NCBI GenBank assembly: GCA_015075745.1
Contig: JABTTW010000002.1
Span: forward strand, 1,068,453-1,132,452
Source of the DNA: Planctomycetia bacterium
GTDB lineage: Bacteria > Planctomycetota > Phycisphaerae > UBA1845 > UTPLA1
Direction: 5' to 3'
Length of the DNA: 64,000 bases
Part shown: piece after piece, positions 34,405 to 42,451 of the stretch
Layout: every line of letters begins with the position of its first letter
Numbering within the stretch: position 1 is the stretch's first letter
The notes under the pieces: generated by a model
Seen by the model: only the letters and a program-made list of their open reading frames with translations
Databases searched by the model: none
Told to the model about the DNA's origin: nothing
Made by a program: the position numbers and the translations under genes

Positions 34405-36525
34405 CTAAGCCCCGTACCCGTGCAGCTTGAGCAGGGCCTGTTGTTGGGCCGGCGGCATCGCTTCGTAGGCGTGCGGCTCCATCGAGTAGCTGGCCCGGCC
34501 CTGGGTCAATGTTCGAAGCTTCGTCGCATACTGAAAAAGCTCCGACAACGGTGCAAGGCCGTGGATGATTCGATATTGCCCGCGGCTTTCCGTGTCCTCA
34601 ATGATTCCGCGCCGAGCCGCCAGATCACTATTCACCACACCGAAGAAATCCTCCGGCACCGTGACCTGAAGCTTCATCATCGGCTCAAGCATGATCGGAC
34701 CCGCCGCCTTACAGGCCTCTTCAAAAGCAAGCCGGCCGGCGTTTTCGAATGCAAGGTCGGAGCTGTCCACCTCGTGCTGTTGCGCATCGATCAGCGTCAC
34801 GCGCACGTCGAGAATCTCGTAACCCGCCAGCACGCCCATGGGTAGCGCGTCACGCACGCCCCGCTCAACCGCCGCGACGTAATCATGGTCGATCGACACG
34901 CCGCGAAGCCCATTGTAAAACTCGAAATGATCTCTGCCCTTTTCGCGTGCCAATGGTTCGACGCGCAGTTTGATGACCGCATATTGTCCCCGACCGCCTG
35001 TCTGCCGGATGAATCGGCCCTCCGCCTCCGCCGCCCGGGAAATCGTCTCCCGATAGGAAACACGCGGCTTCCCCACATTGACCGGCACGCCAAAATCGTG
35101 AGCGAGCTTGTACGCGAGAACTTCCAGATGCAATTCTCCCATACCGCTGATCAGCGTCTGGCCTGTTTCAGCGTCAAAGTGATGCTTGAACGTAGGATCC
35201 TGACGCTCTAGTTTCGCGAGCGACTCTCCGAGCTGATCCTTGTCCTTGGTGTTCTTCGGCTCCACGGAAACACTGATGACCGGCGCGGGAAACTCGATTC
35301 GTCCGAGTACGACCGGCGCCGACGTCTCGCAAATCGTGTGGCCCGTCAGCGAGTCCTTCAGTCCCAGACATGCGACGATATCGCCCGCAGGAGCTTCGTC
35401 GATCTGCTCCCGGCGTTTCGCGAACATGCGAAACATCCGGCTCAGATTCTCCTTCTTGCCCGTATTCCCGTTCAGAAGACGCATCCCGCTTTTGAGCACC
35501 CCGCTATAAACGCGGATGTAGTACAAGTCCATCGGCTTGTCTGAGACGATCTTGAAGACCAGGCCCGCAAGCGGCTCGCTCCTCGATGGACGCCGGATCA
35601 CCACCGTTTCATCATTAATCGACTTCACTCCCTGGACCGGCGGCCGATCGAGCGGGGACGGCAGATAGTCCAGCACGCCGTCCAGCAGCGGCTGCACACC
35701 GATCTTCTTCAGCGATGACCCGCAAAACACCGGCTGCAGCACATTGCCGATCGTCGCTCGTCGAAGCGCCGCCTTGATCTCCGAAACCTCAAGCGGCGTC
35801 TCTTCCAGATACTTGTGCATCAGCCCGTCGTCCGTCTCGGCGACCTTTTCCTCAAGCTCGTGGCGAAGGCTCCGCGCCGTCTCCATCAGGCTTTCTGGAA
35901 TAGCCTCTTCAACAACCGTAACTCCCTCCTGTCCGGTGAATCGAAGTGCTCTCATCGAGAGCAGGTCGATGACGCCGCTGAACCCCGATTCCGCCCCAAT
36001 CGGGAATTGCACCGCAACCGGATGTGCCTCGAGGCGCTTTCGAATCGACGCCACCGAGCTTTCGAAATCGGCCCCGATCTTGTCCATCTTGTTCAGAAAG
36101 CAGATCGTCGGGACGCCATACTTCTTCGCCTGTCGCCACACGGTCTCTGATTGCGCCTCGACGCCTTCCTTCGAATCGAAGACAACAATCGCCCCATCCA
36201 ATACCCGAAGGCTGCGCTCCACCTCTGCCGTGAAATCTACGTGGCCCGGCGTATCAATCAGATTGATGGTGTGATCGCGCCAAGGGCAGGTCACCGCCGC
36301 GCTGAAAATGGTGATGCCGCGATTCTGCTCTTGCTCGTCAAAGTCAGTAGTCGTCGTTCCGTCATCGACCTCTCCGATTTTGTGCGTCCGCCCGGTGTAA
36401 AAGAGGATTCGCTCCGTCGTTGTCGTTTTTCCGGCGTCGATATGGGCGGCAATCCCGATGTTCCGCACGCGGTGCATCGGGTCGCTCGATTGGCCGGGCT
36501 CCTCCTTGGTTGACTGTGGTTTCAT
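34405..36525 (-). CDS. fusA: Elongation factor G paralogue, mitochondrial-EFG2/spdEFG2-like
   Basis: 706 aa from ATG 36525; the frame is open to 36663. GTPase motifs are intact: AHIDAGKTTT (G1), RGITI (G2), DTPGH (G3), NKMDK (G4). Domains II-V follow ([43 protein letters not shown]). Signature segments VDDGTTTTDF, VVFDSKEGVEAQSETVWRQA and ICFLNKMDKIGADF resemble human GFM2 and the spdEFG2 group rather than classical EF-G. In that group the protein acts with ribosome recycling factor to split ribosomes rather than to translocate. It lies ~310 nt upstream of the S10 promoter, the usual fusA position, but without tuf. Assignment to the EFG2 subtype is from remembered signatures and should be checked by tree. 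Confidence 0.85.
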   Translation of the reverse strand: MKPQSTKEEPGQSSDPMHRVRNIGIAAHIDAGKTTTTERILFYTGRTHKIGEVDDGTTTTDFDEQEQNRGITIFSAAVTCPWRDHTINLIDTPGHVDFTAEVERSLRVLDGAIVVFDSKEGVEAQSETVWRQAKKYGVPTICFLNKMDKIGADFESSVASIRKRLEAHPVAVQFPIGAESGFSGVIDLLSMRALRFTGQEGVTVVEEAIPESLMETARSLRHELEEKVAETDDGLMHKYLEETPLEVSEIKAALRRATIGNVLQPVFCGSSLKKIGVQPLLDGVLDYLPSPLDRPPVQGVKSINDETVVIRRPSRSEPLAGLVFKIVSDKPMDLYYIRVYSGVLKSGMRLLNGNTGKKENLSRMFRMFAKRREQIDEAPAGDIVACLGLKDSLTGHTICETSAPVVLGRIEFPAPVISVSVEPKNTKDKDQLGESLAKLERQDPTFKHHFDAETGQTLISGMGELHLEVLAYKLAHDFGVPVNVGKPRVSYRETISRAAEAEGRFIRQTGGRGQYAVIKLRVEPLAREKGRDHFEFYNGLRGVSIDHDYVAAVERGVRDALPMGVLAGYEILDVRVTLIDAQQHEVDSSDLAFENAGRLAFEEACKAAGPIMLEPMMKLQVTVPEDFFGVVNSDLAARRGIIEDTESRGQYRIIHGLAPLSELFQYATKLRTLTQGRASYSMEPHAYEAMPPAQQQALLKLHGYGA

Positions 36526-36760
36526 GTTTCTAGAATCCTGCATGGCTGGAGGAGGAAGGGCGTATGTCCACCCCTCAATATTCTCGATCGCAATCCATCT
36601 AATGGTCGAACGGGGGATGATATAGGAAGCAATTGACCCTGTCGTCTCGTCTCGTTTGATCAACCGTCTGTCCGCGATGACATTCGAGCCAACACAGAGT
36701 GGATTGTGGTTGCGGAGGCGCGGGGAAGGGAAAGTCCTGGAGTGGAGTTGTGGGATCTAC
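36526..36760. other. Intergenic region upstream of fusA (EFG2 type)
   Basis: About 235 nt between the fusA start and the terminator of the upstream PEP-CTERM gene. A-rich and T-rich patches such as TATATC and GAATAT occur on the minus strand but no convincing -35/-10 pair was found. No open frame with family features is present. Confidence 0.5.
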
Positions 36761-36800
36761 AAAAGAAAAAATACCGCGACTGCACAAGGCAGCCGCGGTA
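36761..36800 (-). terminator. Rho-independent terminator of the PEP-CTERM gene
   Basis: A 12-bp stem with one mismatch (36772-36783 with 36789-36800, core CCGCG/CGCGG) and a 5-nt loop is followed on the minus strand by TTTTTTCTTTT (36761-36771). It lies 48 nt after the PEP-CTERM stop codon. Confidence 0.82.
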
Positions 36801-36848
36801 CTTTGATCACAGTGAAACCTGAAGGAGCCCGAGAGCTCCGGTTGATAT

Positions 36849-37454
36849 TTACTTGCGTCGGCGGGCGAAGAACACCAGGCCGCCAAGCAGCAGACCAAGC
36901 GTCGCAGGCTCCGGCGTCAGGCTGACGGTCAGCAGGTAGGAACCCGACTCAGGATGCGGACCGCCGAAGATGTCGTCGATGCCGTCGAAGTCGAAATCGG
37001 CATAACCCGAAACCGACAGCCAGACCATCTGGGCAACGCCGCTGTCATTCGAATAGCGAACAGCGCTACCGCGGGTCGGACCGGCAGGGCCAGTCGACCA
37101 GGAAGCATCGTCACCGGCATCATCATTGTCGTTCGCGAGGCCAAGGCTATCCCAGACACCCATGACGGTGTCAGGCGAGCTCGGGAAAACACCAAGCGGC
37201 GTGGTGATAGCCGTCAGGATGCACCCGCTCGGAATCGTCAACTTATAAAAGTCAACGTCGCCTGCCGAAAGGCTGGCCATGCCGACGTCTGCGCTCAACG
37301 CGCAGGAGCCATCATTCCAGTCAGCCGTATTGCTGACAAGCACATCGGCTGTCGCCAACGTGTTGTTGCCGGCCGTGTCAAAGCCAACGAAGACGGCATT
37401 CGCCGACGTCGCGGCCATCAATACGATTCCAGTGATAAGTGCTGTGATCCGCAT
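36849..37454 (-). CDS. PEP-CTERM-anchored secreted protein
   Basis: 201 aa from ATG 37454, chosen because GGAGGAG lies a few nt upstream; the frame is open 30 nt further. A signal peptide (ITALITGIVLMAATSANA, about 3-20) is followed by a beta-rich, Asp/Asn-rich body (DVDFYKLTIPSGCILTAIT, DNDDAGDDASW) with a pre-peptidase C-terminal-like look, and a C-terminal PEPATLGLLLGG helix ending RRRK. That tripartite tail is the PEP-CTERM signal recognised by exosortases; no exosortase gene is in the window. The gene has its own promoter candidate and terminator, so it is a single-gene unit. Function of the body is unknown; the tail suggests surface or exopolysaccharide association. Confidence 0.85.
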   Translation of the reverse strand: MRITALITGIVLMAATSANAVFVGFDTAGNNTLATADVLVSNTADWNDGSCALSADVGMASLSAGDVDFYKLTIPSGCILTAITTPLGVFPSSPDTVMGVWDSLGLANDNDDAGDDASWSTGPAGPTRGSAVRYSNDSGVAQMVWLSVSGYADFDFDGIDDIFGGPHPESGSYLLTVSLTPEPATLGLLLGGLVFFARRRK

Positions 37455-37544
37455 TTCATCTCCTCCGATTTTCTGCCAGCCCATTCTGGGCGAACATTAC
37501 TTCTGACCCATTCCTTAGAGTTCTGCTTACTGAACTCGAACCGC

Positions 37545-37574
37545 AATGTACCACGTCTCGCTGGTCCGAGTCAA
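37545..37574 (-). promoter_or_regulatory. Candidate promoter of the PEP-CTERM gene
   Basis: On the minus strand TTGACT (37569-37574) and TACATT (37545-37550) are 18 nt apart, with TGG just before the -10. The predicted leader is about 85 nt and contains a small GCCCA/TGGGC hairpin before the strong ribosome site. Confidence 0.42.
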
Positions 37575-38083
37575 GCTTTGCAGGACCCTAATTCCTTTTT
37601 TTGGTAGTAGTTTTATCCGACCCCACCAGCCCAAAACCATGTCGCTAAACCCCCCGGCCTCTGACACATAAGTACCTGTAAGAACGGATGTTATCTCCCG
37701 TCACCGGCGCCTGCCGTGCAACTACCACTACTCTCATATCCTGCCCGTACGGGTCCGGATCCTGTCCACAAACCCCTCTTCCGCCGGGGTGATATTCGCC
37801 TCCTGCCCCCCGCCCTAATTCTTTCGAATTACCCAGATTATCGCGAGTCCCATAGTCCCCAGGCCCCGGAATCCCCCAAGGCAGCCTCAATCCAGTCGGG
37901 ATCACTACTCCTTGAGTAGGATCGGCTCGCCAGGACAGAAAATGTCACGGGCCCGCCCGAGACCCATGTCTATTTGAGGTAATATGGACGCCGGATCGTG
38001 AGTCTCCCGGGGCGTTGCCGCCGGCCCAGCCGATGCATTGTTACGGACCAGGACCGATCCCCGCCGGAACGAAGAGGTGCTTG
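37575..38083. other. Intergenic region between divergent PEP-CTERM and LolA-like genes
   Basis: About 510 nt with no supported gene. Short frames such as the minus-strand one at 37645-37905 are Gly/Pro/Arg-rich without family features or a ribosome site and are not called. The plus-strand promoter of the downstream gene was not identified with confidence. Confidence 0.5.
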
Positions 38084-38818
38084 ATGAGAAGGAAAATAAC
38101 GATCGCACTTTGGTTCGTTGGCTCTGTCTGGCTCATCACGAATAGTGCCGTCGTCGCGGAAGAATCGATTCCTTCCATCGAGGCTCAGGCGATCGCCGCA
38201 GCGGAGAAAGTGGATGCCGTCAGCGCCAAGATGCGAATCAATACGTTGGTGAAGATGGGTGATGCGGACATCGAAAGTGAGTCTAACGGAACCTACGAGC
38301 ATCAGCGGCATGGCAACCGAATCGTCTTTCGAATCGACCTCAACAACGTCGTCACCTCAAGGCATCAGGGACAAACCCGAAAGGCCGAACAAACCGTCCT
38401 GACCATTAGTGACGGCTCAGCCTGTTACGTAATCACCACCCAGGCCGGACGCAAGCCGACAGTCACGAAGTCGATCGCCCAGCCCGGCCAAAACATCGTG
38501 GCCGATGAGAATTTCTTCACCAGCCTCAAGAAGTCATACGACCTCCGCGTCCTGCCCGACCAAAACATTGAAGGCAAGAAAGCGTGGGTCATCGAGGCTA
38601 CTCCCAAGGCCGCTTCCGACGACCAGCCCGCCAAGACCATTCATTACATTCAGAAGGAGTCCGGCCTCCGCGTTAAAAGCACGGGACATGACAAGACCGG
38701 CCGCCGCATTCAGCTCACCGCCCTGTCGCAGATCAACCTGAAACCCGACATCAAACCCGACAGATTCCTGGTGGAGCTTCCCGACGACGTGACCATCGTG
38801 GATATGACCGGCAAGTAG
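38084..38818 (+). CDS. Secreted LolA-like / outer-membrane-associated hypothetical protein
   Basis: 244 aa from ATG 38084, chosen because AGAGG lies 6 nt upstream; the frame is open further. The signal peptide (IALWFVGSVWLITNSAVVA) spans about 6-24. The body is beta-rich with alternating strands (TYEHQRHGNRIVFRIDLNNV, LTISDGSACYVITT, AWVIEATPKA, KTIHYIQKESGLRVKSTGH), reminiscent of the LolA/LolB half-barrel or DUF2092-type periplasmic proteins. No lipobox is present. Neighbours do not inform on function: a PEP-CTERM gene diverges upstream and a sigma module starts ~445 nt downstream. Family call is tentative. Confidence 0.6.
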   Translation: MRRKITIALWFVGSVWLITNSAVVAEESIPSIEAQAIAAAEKVDAVSAKMRINTLVKMGDADIESESNGTYEHQRHGNRIVFRIDLNNVVTSRHQGQTRKAEQTVLTISDGSACYVITTQAGRKPTVTKSIAQPGQNIVADENFFTSLKKSYDLRVLPDQNIEGKKAWVIEATPKAASDDQPAKTIHYIQKESGLRVKSTGHDKTGRRIQLTALSQINLKPDIKPDRFLVELPDDVTIVDMTGK

Positions 38819-39263
38819 CCCACCCTTGCTCACGCCGACCGCAACTCCCCTTGTCGCATTTCTTCAAGGCTGCGTTCGTCCCCATCCAGCGCTTTCCCCA
38901 CAAAATCTGCGGATTCCGGGAACAAACGAACCGCGGAACCGGTTCTCATTTCCAGACAGTCTTCGCGCTTTTGAGCTGGCTGATGCCGAAGACTGCTTCG
39001 AGAAACAAGACACTCCCTCCGGCCGAATACCCCGGACTTTGCATTTGCGGGCTCCGCTATTAAATGAGCAGGTACCGCGCCCCACCGAAAGACTCAGCGC
39101 CCACCCAAAACCCACTCCCACTCCACCCTTGGGCGGGCGTGCCTGGCAGTCTCGTTCGCGAGACTGCCAGGCGTATCTTTTTGTGGCCAGTGACCCTCTC
39201 CCCCCATCATGGATTTGGATTCGTCTTGCCCCCGCTGTGGCGATGTAGAATAATCCCGTTTTT
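38819..39263. other. Intergenic region containing a strong palindrome
   Basis: About 445 nt with no supported gene. Its main feature is the perfect 14-bp palindrome at 39141-39172 (listed separately). Just before the ECF sigma ATG is TAGAAT (39246-39251); if it is a -10 element the transcript would begin within a few nt of the ATG. Confidence 0.5.
39141..39180 (+). terminator. Perfect 14-bp stem-loop with TTCG loop and T-run, candidate terminator
   Basis: GCCTGGCAGTCTCG (39141-39154) pairs perfectly with 39159-39172 around a TTCG loop, and the plus strand then reads GTATCTTTTT. It would terminate plus-strand transcription but lies ~320 nt after the nearest plus-strand stop codon and ~90 nt before the sigma gene. 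A repetitive palindromic element is an alternative explanation. Confidence 0.6.
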
Positions 39264-39881
39264 ATGCCATCCCTTTCATCGAACCGTGCCGTCGACGAGA
39301 CATCCGAGGAAGCCCTCCTCGCCGGTCTTCGCGCCGAGGACGATGATGCCTTTACGATTTTTGCGCACCAACATGCCGGCCCGATGCTGGCCGTGGCCCG
39401 GCGAATCGTAGGCAACGAAGAGGATGCCCGCGACGCACTTCAAGAGGCCTTTCTCTCCGCGTTCAAGGCCATCAAGTCTTTCGAAGGCGGCTCAAGGCTC
39501 TCCACCTGGCTGCATCGAATCGTCGTCAATGCCGCACTGATGAAACTGCGCTCCCGCAAGCGGGTTCAGGAACGATCCATCGAAGACCTGCTGCCGAAGT
39601 TCCTGTCCGACGGCCATCCGGCAACCCCGGCCTCGGCCTGGCGGGAAACAGGCGATTCAGAGGCACAGCGAAAGGAAAATCGGACGCTGGTCCGGGCAGC
39701 CATCGACGAACTACCCGAGATTTACCGTACCGTTTTGCTCCTCCGCGACATCGAAGAGTTGAGTACGGAGGAAACAAGTGAGGTGCTGGGAATTAATAAC
39801 AACGCTGTCAAAACGCGACTTCATCGGGCACGGCAGGCCCTGCGGACCCTGCTCGATCCCCATTTTCGGGAGGGGCCGTAA
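39264..39881 (+). CDS. ECF-type RNA polymerase sigma factor
   Basis: 205 aa. Region 2 is seen in VARRIVGNEEDARDALQEAFLSAFKAI and STWLHRIVVNAALMKLRSR; region 4 helix-turn-helix is LSTEETSEVLGINNNAVKTRL. The linker (about 110-130) is long. No Shine-Dalgarno is visible before the ATG, and a TAGAAT lies 12 nt upstream, so the mRNA may be leaderless. The stop overlaps the ATG of a zinc-finger anti-sigma gene as TAATG, giving a coupled sigma/anti-sigma pair. Nothing in the sequence names the stimulus. Confidence 0.92.
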   Translation: MPSLSSNRAVDETSEEALLAGLRAEDDDAFTIFAHQHAGPMLAVARRIVGNEEDARDALQEAFLSAFKAIKSFEGGSRLSTWLHRIVVNAALMKLRSRKRVQERSIEDLLPKFLSDGHPATPASAWRETGDSEAQRKENRTLVRAAIDELPEIYRTVLLLRDIEELSTEETSEVLGINNNAVKTRLHRARQALRTLLDPHFREGP

Positions 39882-40183
39882 TGGGACTTTGGTCTCGCAT
39901 GATCGCAAAGTTGCACTTGTTCGGGGCCCGGCGCGGTCTGCGCGAGCCGCTTTTGACCTGCCGTGAAGTCATCGATTTCATCGAGGCCTACCGAACGGGC
40001 GAACTTCCGGCCGAGCAGCGCCGCGAGTTTCAAATCCATATCGACGTGTGCCCTCCATGCGTGTCGTTTCTCGACACCTATGAGACGACCATCAAGTTGG
40101 AGAAGTGCTGTCGCGATGATTCGGCTGACATTGAGGTACCGCCCGAGCTGATCAAGGCCATTCTCGCCTCCCGCGAAAAGTAG
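39881..40183 (+). CDS. Soluble zinc-finger (zf-HC2-type) anti-sigma factor
   Basis: 100 aa. The zinc-binding motif is C27...H53xxxC57xxC60 (LTCREVIDF... IHIDVCPPCVSF), the HxxxCxxC arrangement of ZAS anti-sigma factors, which bind ECF sigma factors. No membrane helix follows, so this is a cytoplasmic form that might respond to redox or metal changes at the Cys residues. It overlaps the sigma gene by 1 nt. The C-terminal helix (IEVPPELIKAILASREK) is conserved-looking in soluble anti-sigma partners. Confidence 0.85.
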   Translation: MGLWSRMIAKLHLFGARRGLREPLLTCREVIDFIEAYRTGELPAEQRREFQIHIDVCPPCVSFLDTYETTIKLEKCCRDDSADIEVPPELIKAILASREK

Positions 40184-40197
40184 CACCCAACGAGAGA

Positions 40198-40224
40198 AGC
40201 CCATGGACGGGCAGTCCACGGGCT
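40198..40224. terminator. Hairpin between two convergent sigma/anti-sigma pairs
   Basis: An 11-bp stem with one mismatch (40198-40208 with 40214-40224, AGCCC...GGGCT) and a 5-nt loop lies in the 75 nt between the two convergent stop codons. There is no T-run on either side, so it may be a bidirectional but weak or factor-aided terminator. Confidence 0.45.
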
Positions 40225-40258
40225 CCTCATTGATCCACTGATCGCCGACGACGATTCG

Positions 40259-41140
40259 TTACTCGCCTTCGGTCACCTTCACCTTGACCGGGCTGTCTTC
40301 CATCGCCTGATCGAGCGCGTCCTTCAGCTCGACGTGCATCGTCGCGGGATTGCTGCTGGAGACGTCCATCAGCTTGATCTGGCGGACGTTCTCATTGCCC
40401 GCATCGCCGCTGGTCCATTTGATGGAAATCAAACCGCTATCCTCCACCGAGACTTCCGGCGTGCCATCGAATTTCTCTGCCGGCAGTGTCGCCAGTCGCT
40501 TGATGCTTAATGCGCCACCTTCCTCAACGGCCGTGGTAAAGACGCTCAGGTTCTCGCCCGACTCATCTTCGATGAGATAGAGCGCCCGATCCGAGCCGGC
40601 CGCGTTCGTCCACTCATGGACCGGCTCGGCATCGCCCAGATCTTCAATCGTTGCCGCGATCGGGCCGTCCGTGCTGACGCGCCGCCTGGAGACGTTCACG
40701 TCCTCGGTCATCTGGTCTCCGTCGTCCAGGTTGACCTGCACGCGCATCTCGTGCTCGCCGGCATCGGCGTTCTCCGTCTTGCGAACCTGCACATGCGCAT
40801 CCCGGCCGTCGGCGAGCGTGGTTACCAGCTCGCCCTCATGTGTGCCGTCGCCGACCGGCTGAAGCTCAACGTCCAACTGCTGGCCGTCGATCTCCACCGT
40901 CACGAACAGGCTCTTGATGTAATCAATCCCGCCGCCGGCCGCGAACGCGCCGCCGCCGAGCACCAGAATCCCCAGCGCCGCGGCCACTGCCGGGCGATGA
41001 GCAAATCGTCGCGAAACCGTCGTCTTATCGAACTCCTTCATCAATTTCTCCTCGAGTTGGGGGTCAAACGAAGGCCCGTCATACTGGACGGACCGAAGGG
41101 AACCTAGCGCGCTATCTACCATGTCACGATCGCGATTCAT
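40259..41140 (-). CDS. Single-pass membrane protein, probable anti-sigma partner
   Basis: 293 aa. The N-terminal ~45 residues are hydrophilic (VDSALGSLRSVQYDGPSFDPQL), a membrane helix (PAVAAALGILVLGGGAFAAGGG) spans about 50-71, and the rest is an acidic beta-rich outer domain (VTVEIDGQQLDVELQPVGDG, AHVQVRKTENADAGEHEMRVQVN). Its ATG overlaps the sigma stop as ATGA, which with the topology suggests an anti-sigma factor with an external sensory domain. No zinc-finger motif is present. No relative was recognised for the outer domain. Confidence 0.6.
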   Translation of the reverse strand: MNRDRDMVDSALGSLRSVQYDGPSFDPQLEEKLMKEFDKTTVSRRFAHRPAVAAALGILVLGGGAFAAGGGIDYIKSLFVTVEIDGQQLDVELQPVGDGTHEGELVTTLADGRDAHVQVRKTENADAGEHEMRVQVNLDDGDQMTEDVNVSRRRVSTDGPIAATIEDLGDAEPVHEWTNAAGSDRALYLIEDESGENLSVFTTAVEEGGALSIKRLATLPAEKFDGTPEVSVEDSGLISIKWTSGDAGNENVRQIKLMDVSSSNPATMHVELKDALDQAMEDSPVKVKVTEGE

Positions 41141-41814
41141 GCTGATACGTCTCCTTTCGGAGCAACATTCGAAGGGCTCGTTCCGCTGCTCGCGGCGCCG
41201 GCTTCAGGCGGCCGGCGTTTCAATAACCGCTCGCGCATCGCGTCTCTGCCGCGCGACAGCCGGGACTTCACAGTCCCCAGCCGACAGCCAACAGCAACGG
41301 CGATGTCCTGCAGACTCAGACCCTCGAGATAATGCAGTGATAAGACAGTCTGGAATTTCGGCGGCAGCTCCAAGAGCGCCAACCGGGCTCGCTCGGCATC
41401 GGTCTCGGGCAGGTCGTGTCTGACCGAACCATTGCCGCCGCTGCTTGCGCCGTTGCCATCCGTCGGCCCGCGCATCGCGGCGAAGAACCCCTCGATCACG
41501 CTGCGCCGCTGTTGCCTTCTCACCCATCGATTAACCGTGGTCGTCGCAATTCGGTACAGCCACGCCTTGATCGGCACGCCCCGCTGCCGGTATCGCGGCA
41601 GGTATCGAAGGGCAGCCGTGAACACATCGGCCGTCAGGTCCTCGGCGGCATGGGCATCGCCGATCCGCCGGAGAATGTAGCCGACGATCATGCCGTAGTG
41701 CCGCCGGTACAGAATGGCAAAGGCCTCCCGATCCCGCTTCGCCCGCTCGACCAGGGCCGCCTCGGCATCATCGATGGTCAGGTGAGTCTGAGGAATGGGT
41801 ATGGCCAATTGCAC
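41137..41814 (-). CDS. ECF-type RNA polymerase sigma factor
   Basis: 225 aa from GTG 41814, chosen because GGAG lies 7 nt upstream; the open frame extends to 42015 into repeat sequence. Region 2 is seen in YRRHYGMIVGYILRRIGDAHAAEDLTADVFTAAL and PIKAWLYRIATTTVNRWVRR; region 4 has LSLQDIAVAVGCRLGTVKSRLSRGRDAM. The C-terminal ~25 residues are Ala/Ser/Pro-rich. It overlaps the downstream membrane protein by 4 nt (ATGA). It is convergent with the neighbouring sigma/zinc-finger pair, so two ECF modules lie tail to tail. Confidence 0.9.
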   Translation of the reverse strand: MQLAIPIPQTHLTIDDAEAALVERAKRDREAFAILYRRHYGMIVGYILRRIGDAHAAEDLTADVFTAALRYLPRYRQRGVPIKAWLYRIATTTVNRWVRRQQRRSVIEGFFAAMRGPTDGNGASSGGNGSVRHDLPETDAERARLALLELPPKFQTVLSLHYLEGLSLQDIAVAVGCRLGTVKSRLSRGRDAMRERLLKRRPPEAGAASSGTSPSNVAPKGDVSA

Positions 41815-41969
41815 GGTCCGACTCCTGGCGTCTTGTAATCCGCGGGTCAAATGATGCGTTTCCTTCCGCTGTCTGCCATATAAAAGACGCGAGCCCGGGG
41901 GCCGGTTCCGTCGGAATCTGCGAATTTGCTCTCCATGGCCGAAACAATGGACCAACGCCGTAGTTTCGC

Positions 41970-42192
41970 AAGGTGACATAAGGTGACACAAGGCCTTCGA
42001 GAATCGTGCCAACACTTGTGGCGGGCATGTGTTGGGGTGGTGCAGGTTTTTGGCGGTTTTTCGGTGAAAAAGGCACGAGATATGCGGCCCTGGACTAGAG
42101 TCGGGGAGGGGTCAACAAGGCAACGGGTCGAGGGTCTTAGAGTGTTCATCGCTCGGCACCTCATGCGCCAGGGTCAAATTGGGCTCCATATA
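41970..42192 (+). repeat. Left long inverted arm of the RAYT element
   Basis: Its sequence recurs in inverse orientation at 43201-43500. Best blocks: 42143-42192 matches the complement of 43201-43250 with two mismatches in 50 nt, and AAGGTGACATAAGGTGACAC (41970-41989), AATCGTGCCAACACTTGTGG and TTTTTGGCGGTTTTTCG further in match the right arm. Between these blocks the arms have diverged and the right arm is ~75 nt longer. Confidence 0.75.
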
Positions 42193-42303
42193 TGAAATCT
42201 TGCTCCGCGCCCGCGCCTGCGGCAACTGATCCTGATGCCCTTCCAATTCGCACTCCACGCCTGAGAGCATCATCGCAAGTAAGTCTCGTGGGATTCCATT
42301 TTT

Positions 42304-42426
42304 AGCCCCCCAAGGGGGCGTTGGAATGTAGCCACGGGTGGAGCATCGCCGAGGCGCCAGCCGTTGGCGATGCGGAACCCGTGGAATGGTTCGACGAGTA
42401 TGATAAGCCCCGAAGGGGCGTTGGAA
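42304..42426 (+). repeat. Upstream REP-like hairpin cluster
   Basis: Two direct copies of AGCCCC(CC/G)AAGGGG(G)CGTTGGAA (42304-42326 and 42406-42426), each a small hairpin, flank a larger one: CCACGGGT (42332-42339) and GCATCGCC (42343-42350) pair with GGCGATGC (42366-42373) and ACCCGTGG (42377-42384). The GTTGGAA tails resemble the conserved foot of REP elements. Confidence 0.75.
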
Positions 42427-42451
42427 GTCTCCGTTGACCAGCAGGTGTCGC

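Noticed and set aside
37645..37905. An 86-codon minus-strand frame in an intergenic region
   Set aside because: Gly/Pro/Arg-rich with no family signal; likely chance.
41815..42015. N-terminal extension of the ECF sigma factor
   Set aside because: It runs into the inverted arm of the transposon-like element and a GTG with a good ribosome site lies at 41814.
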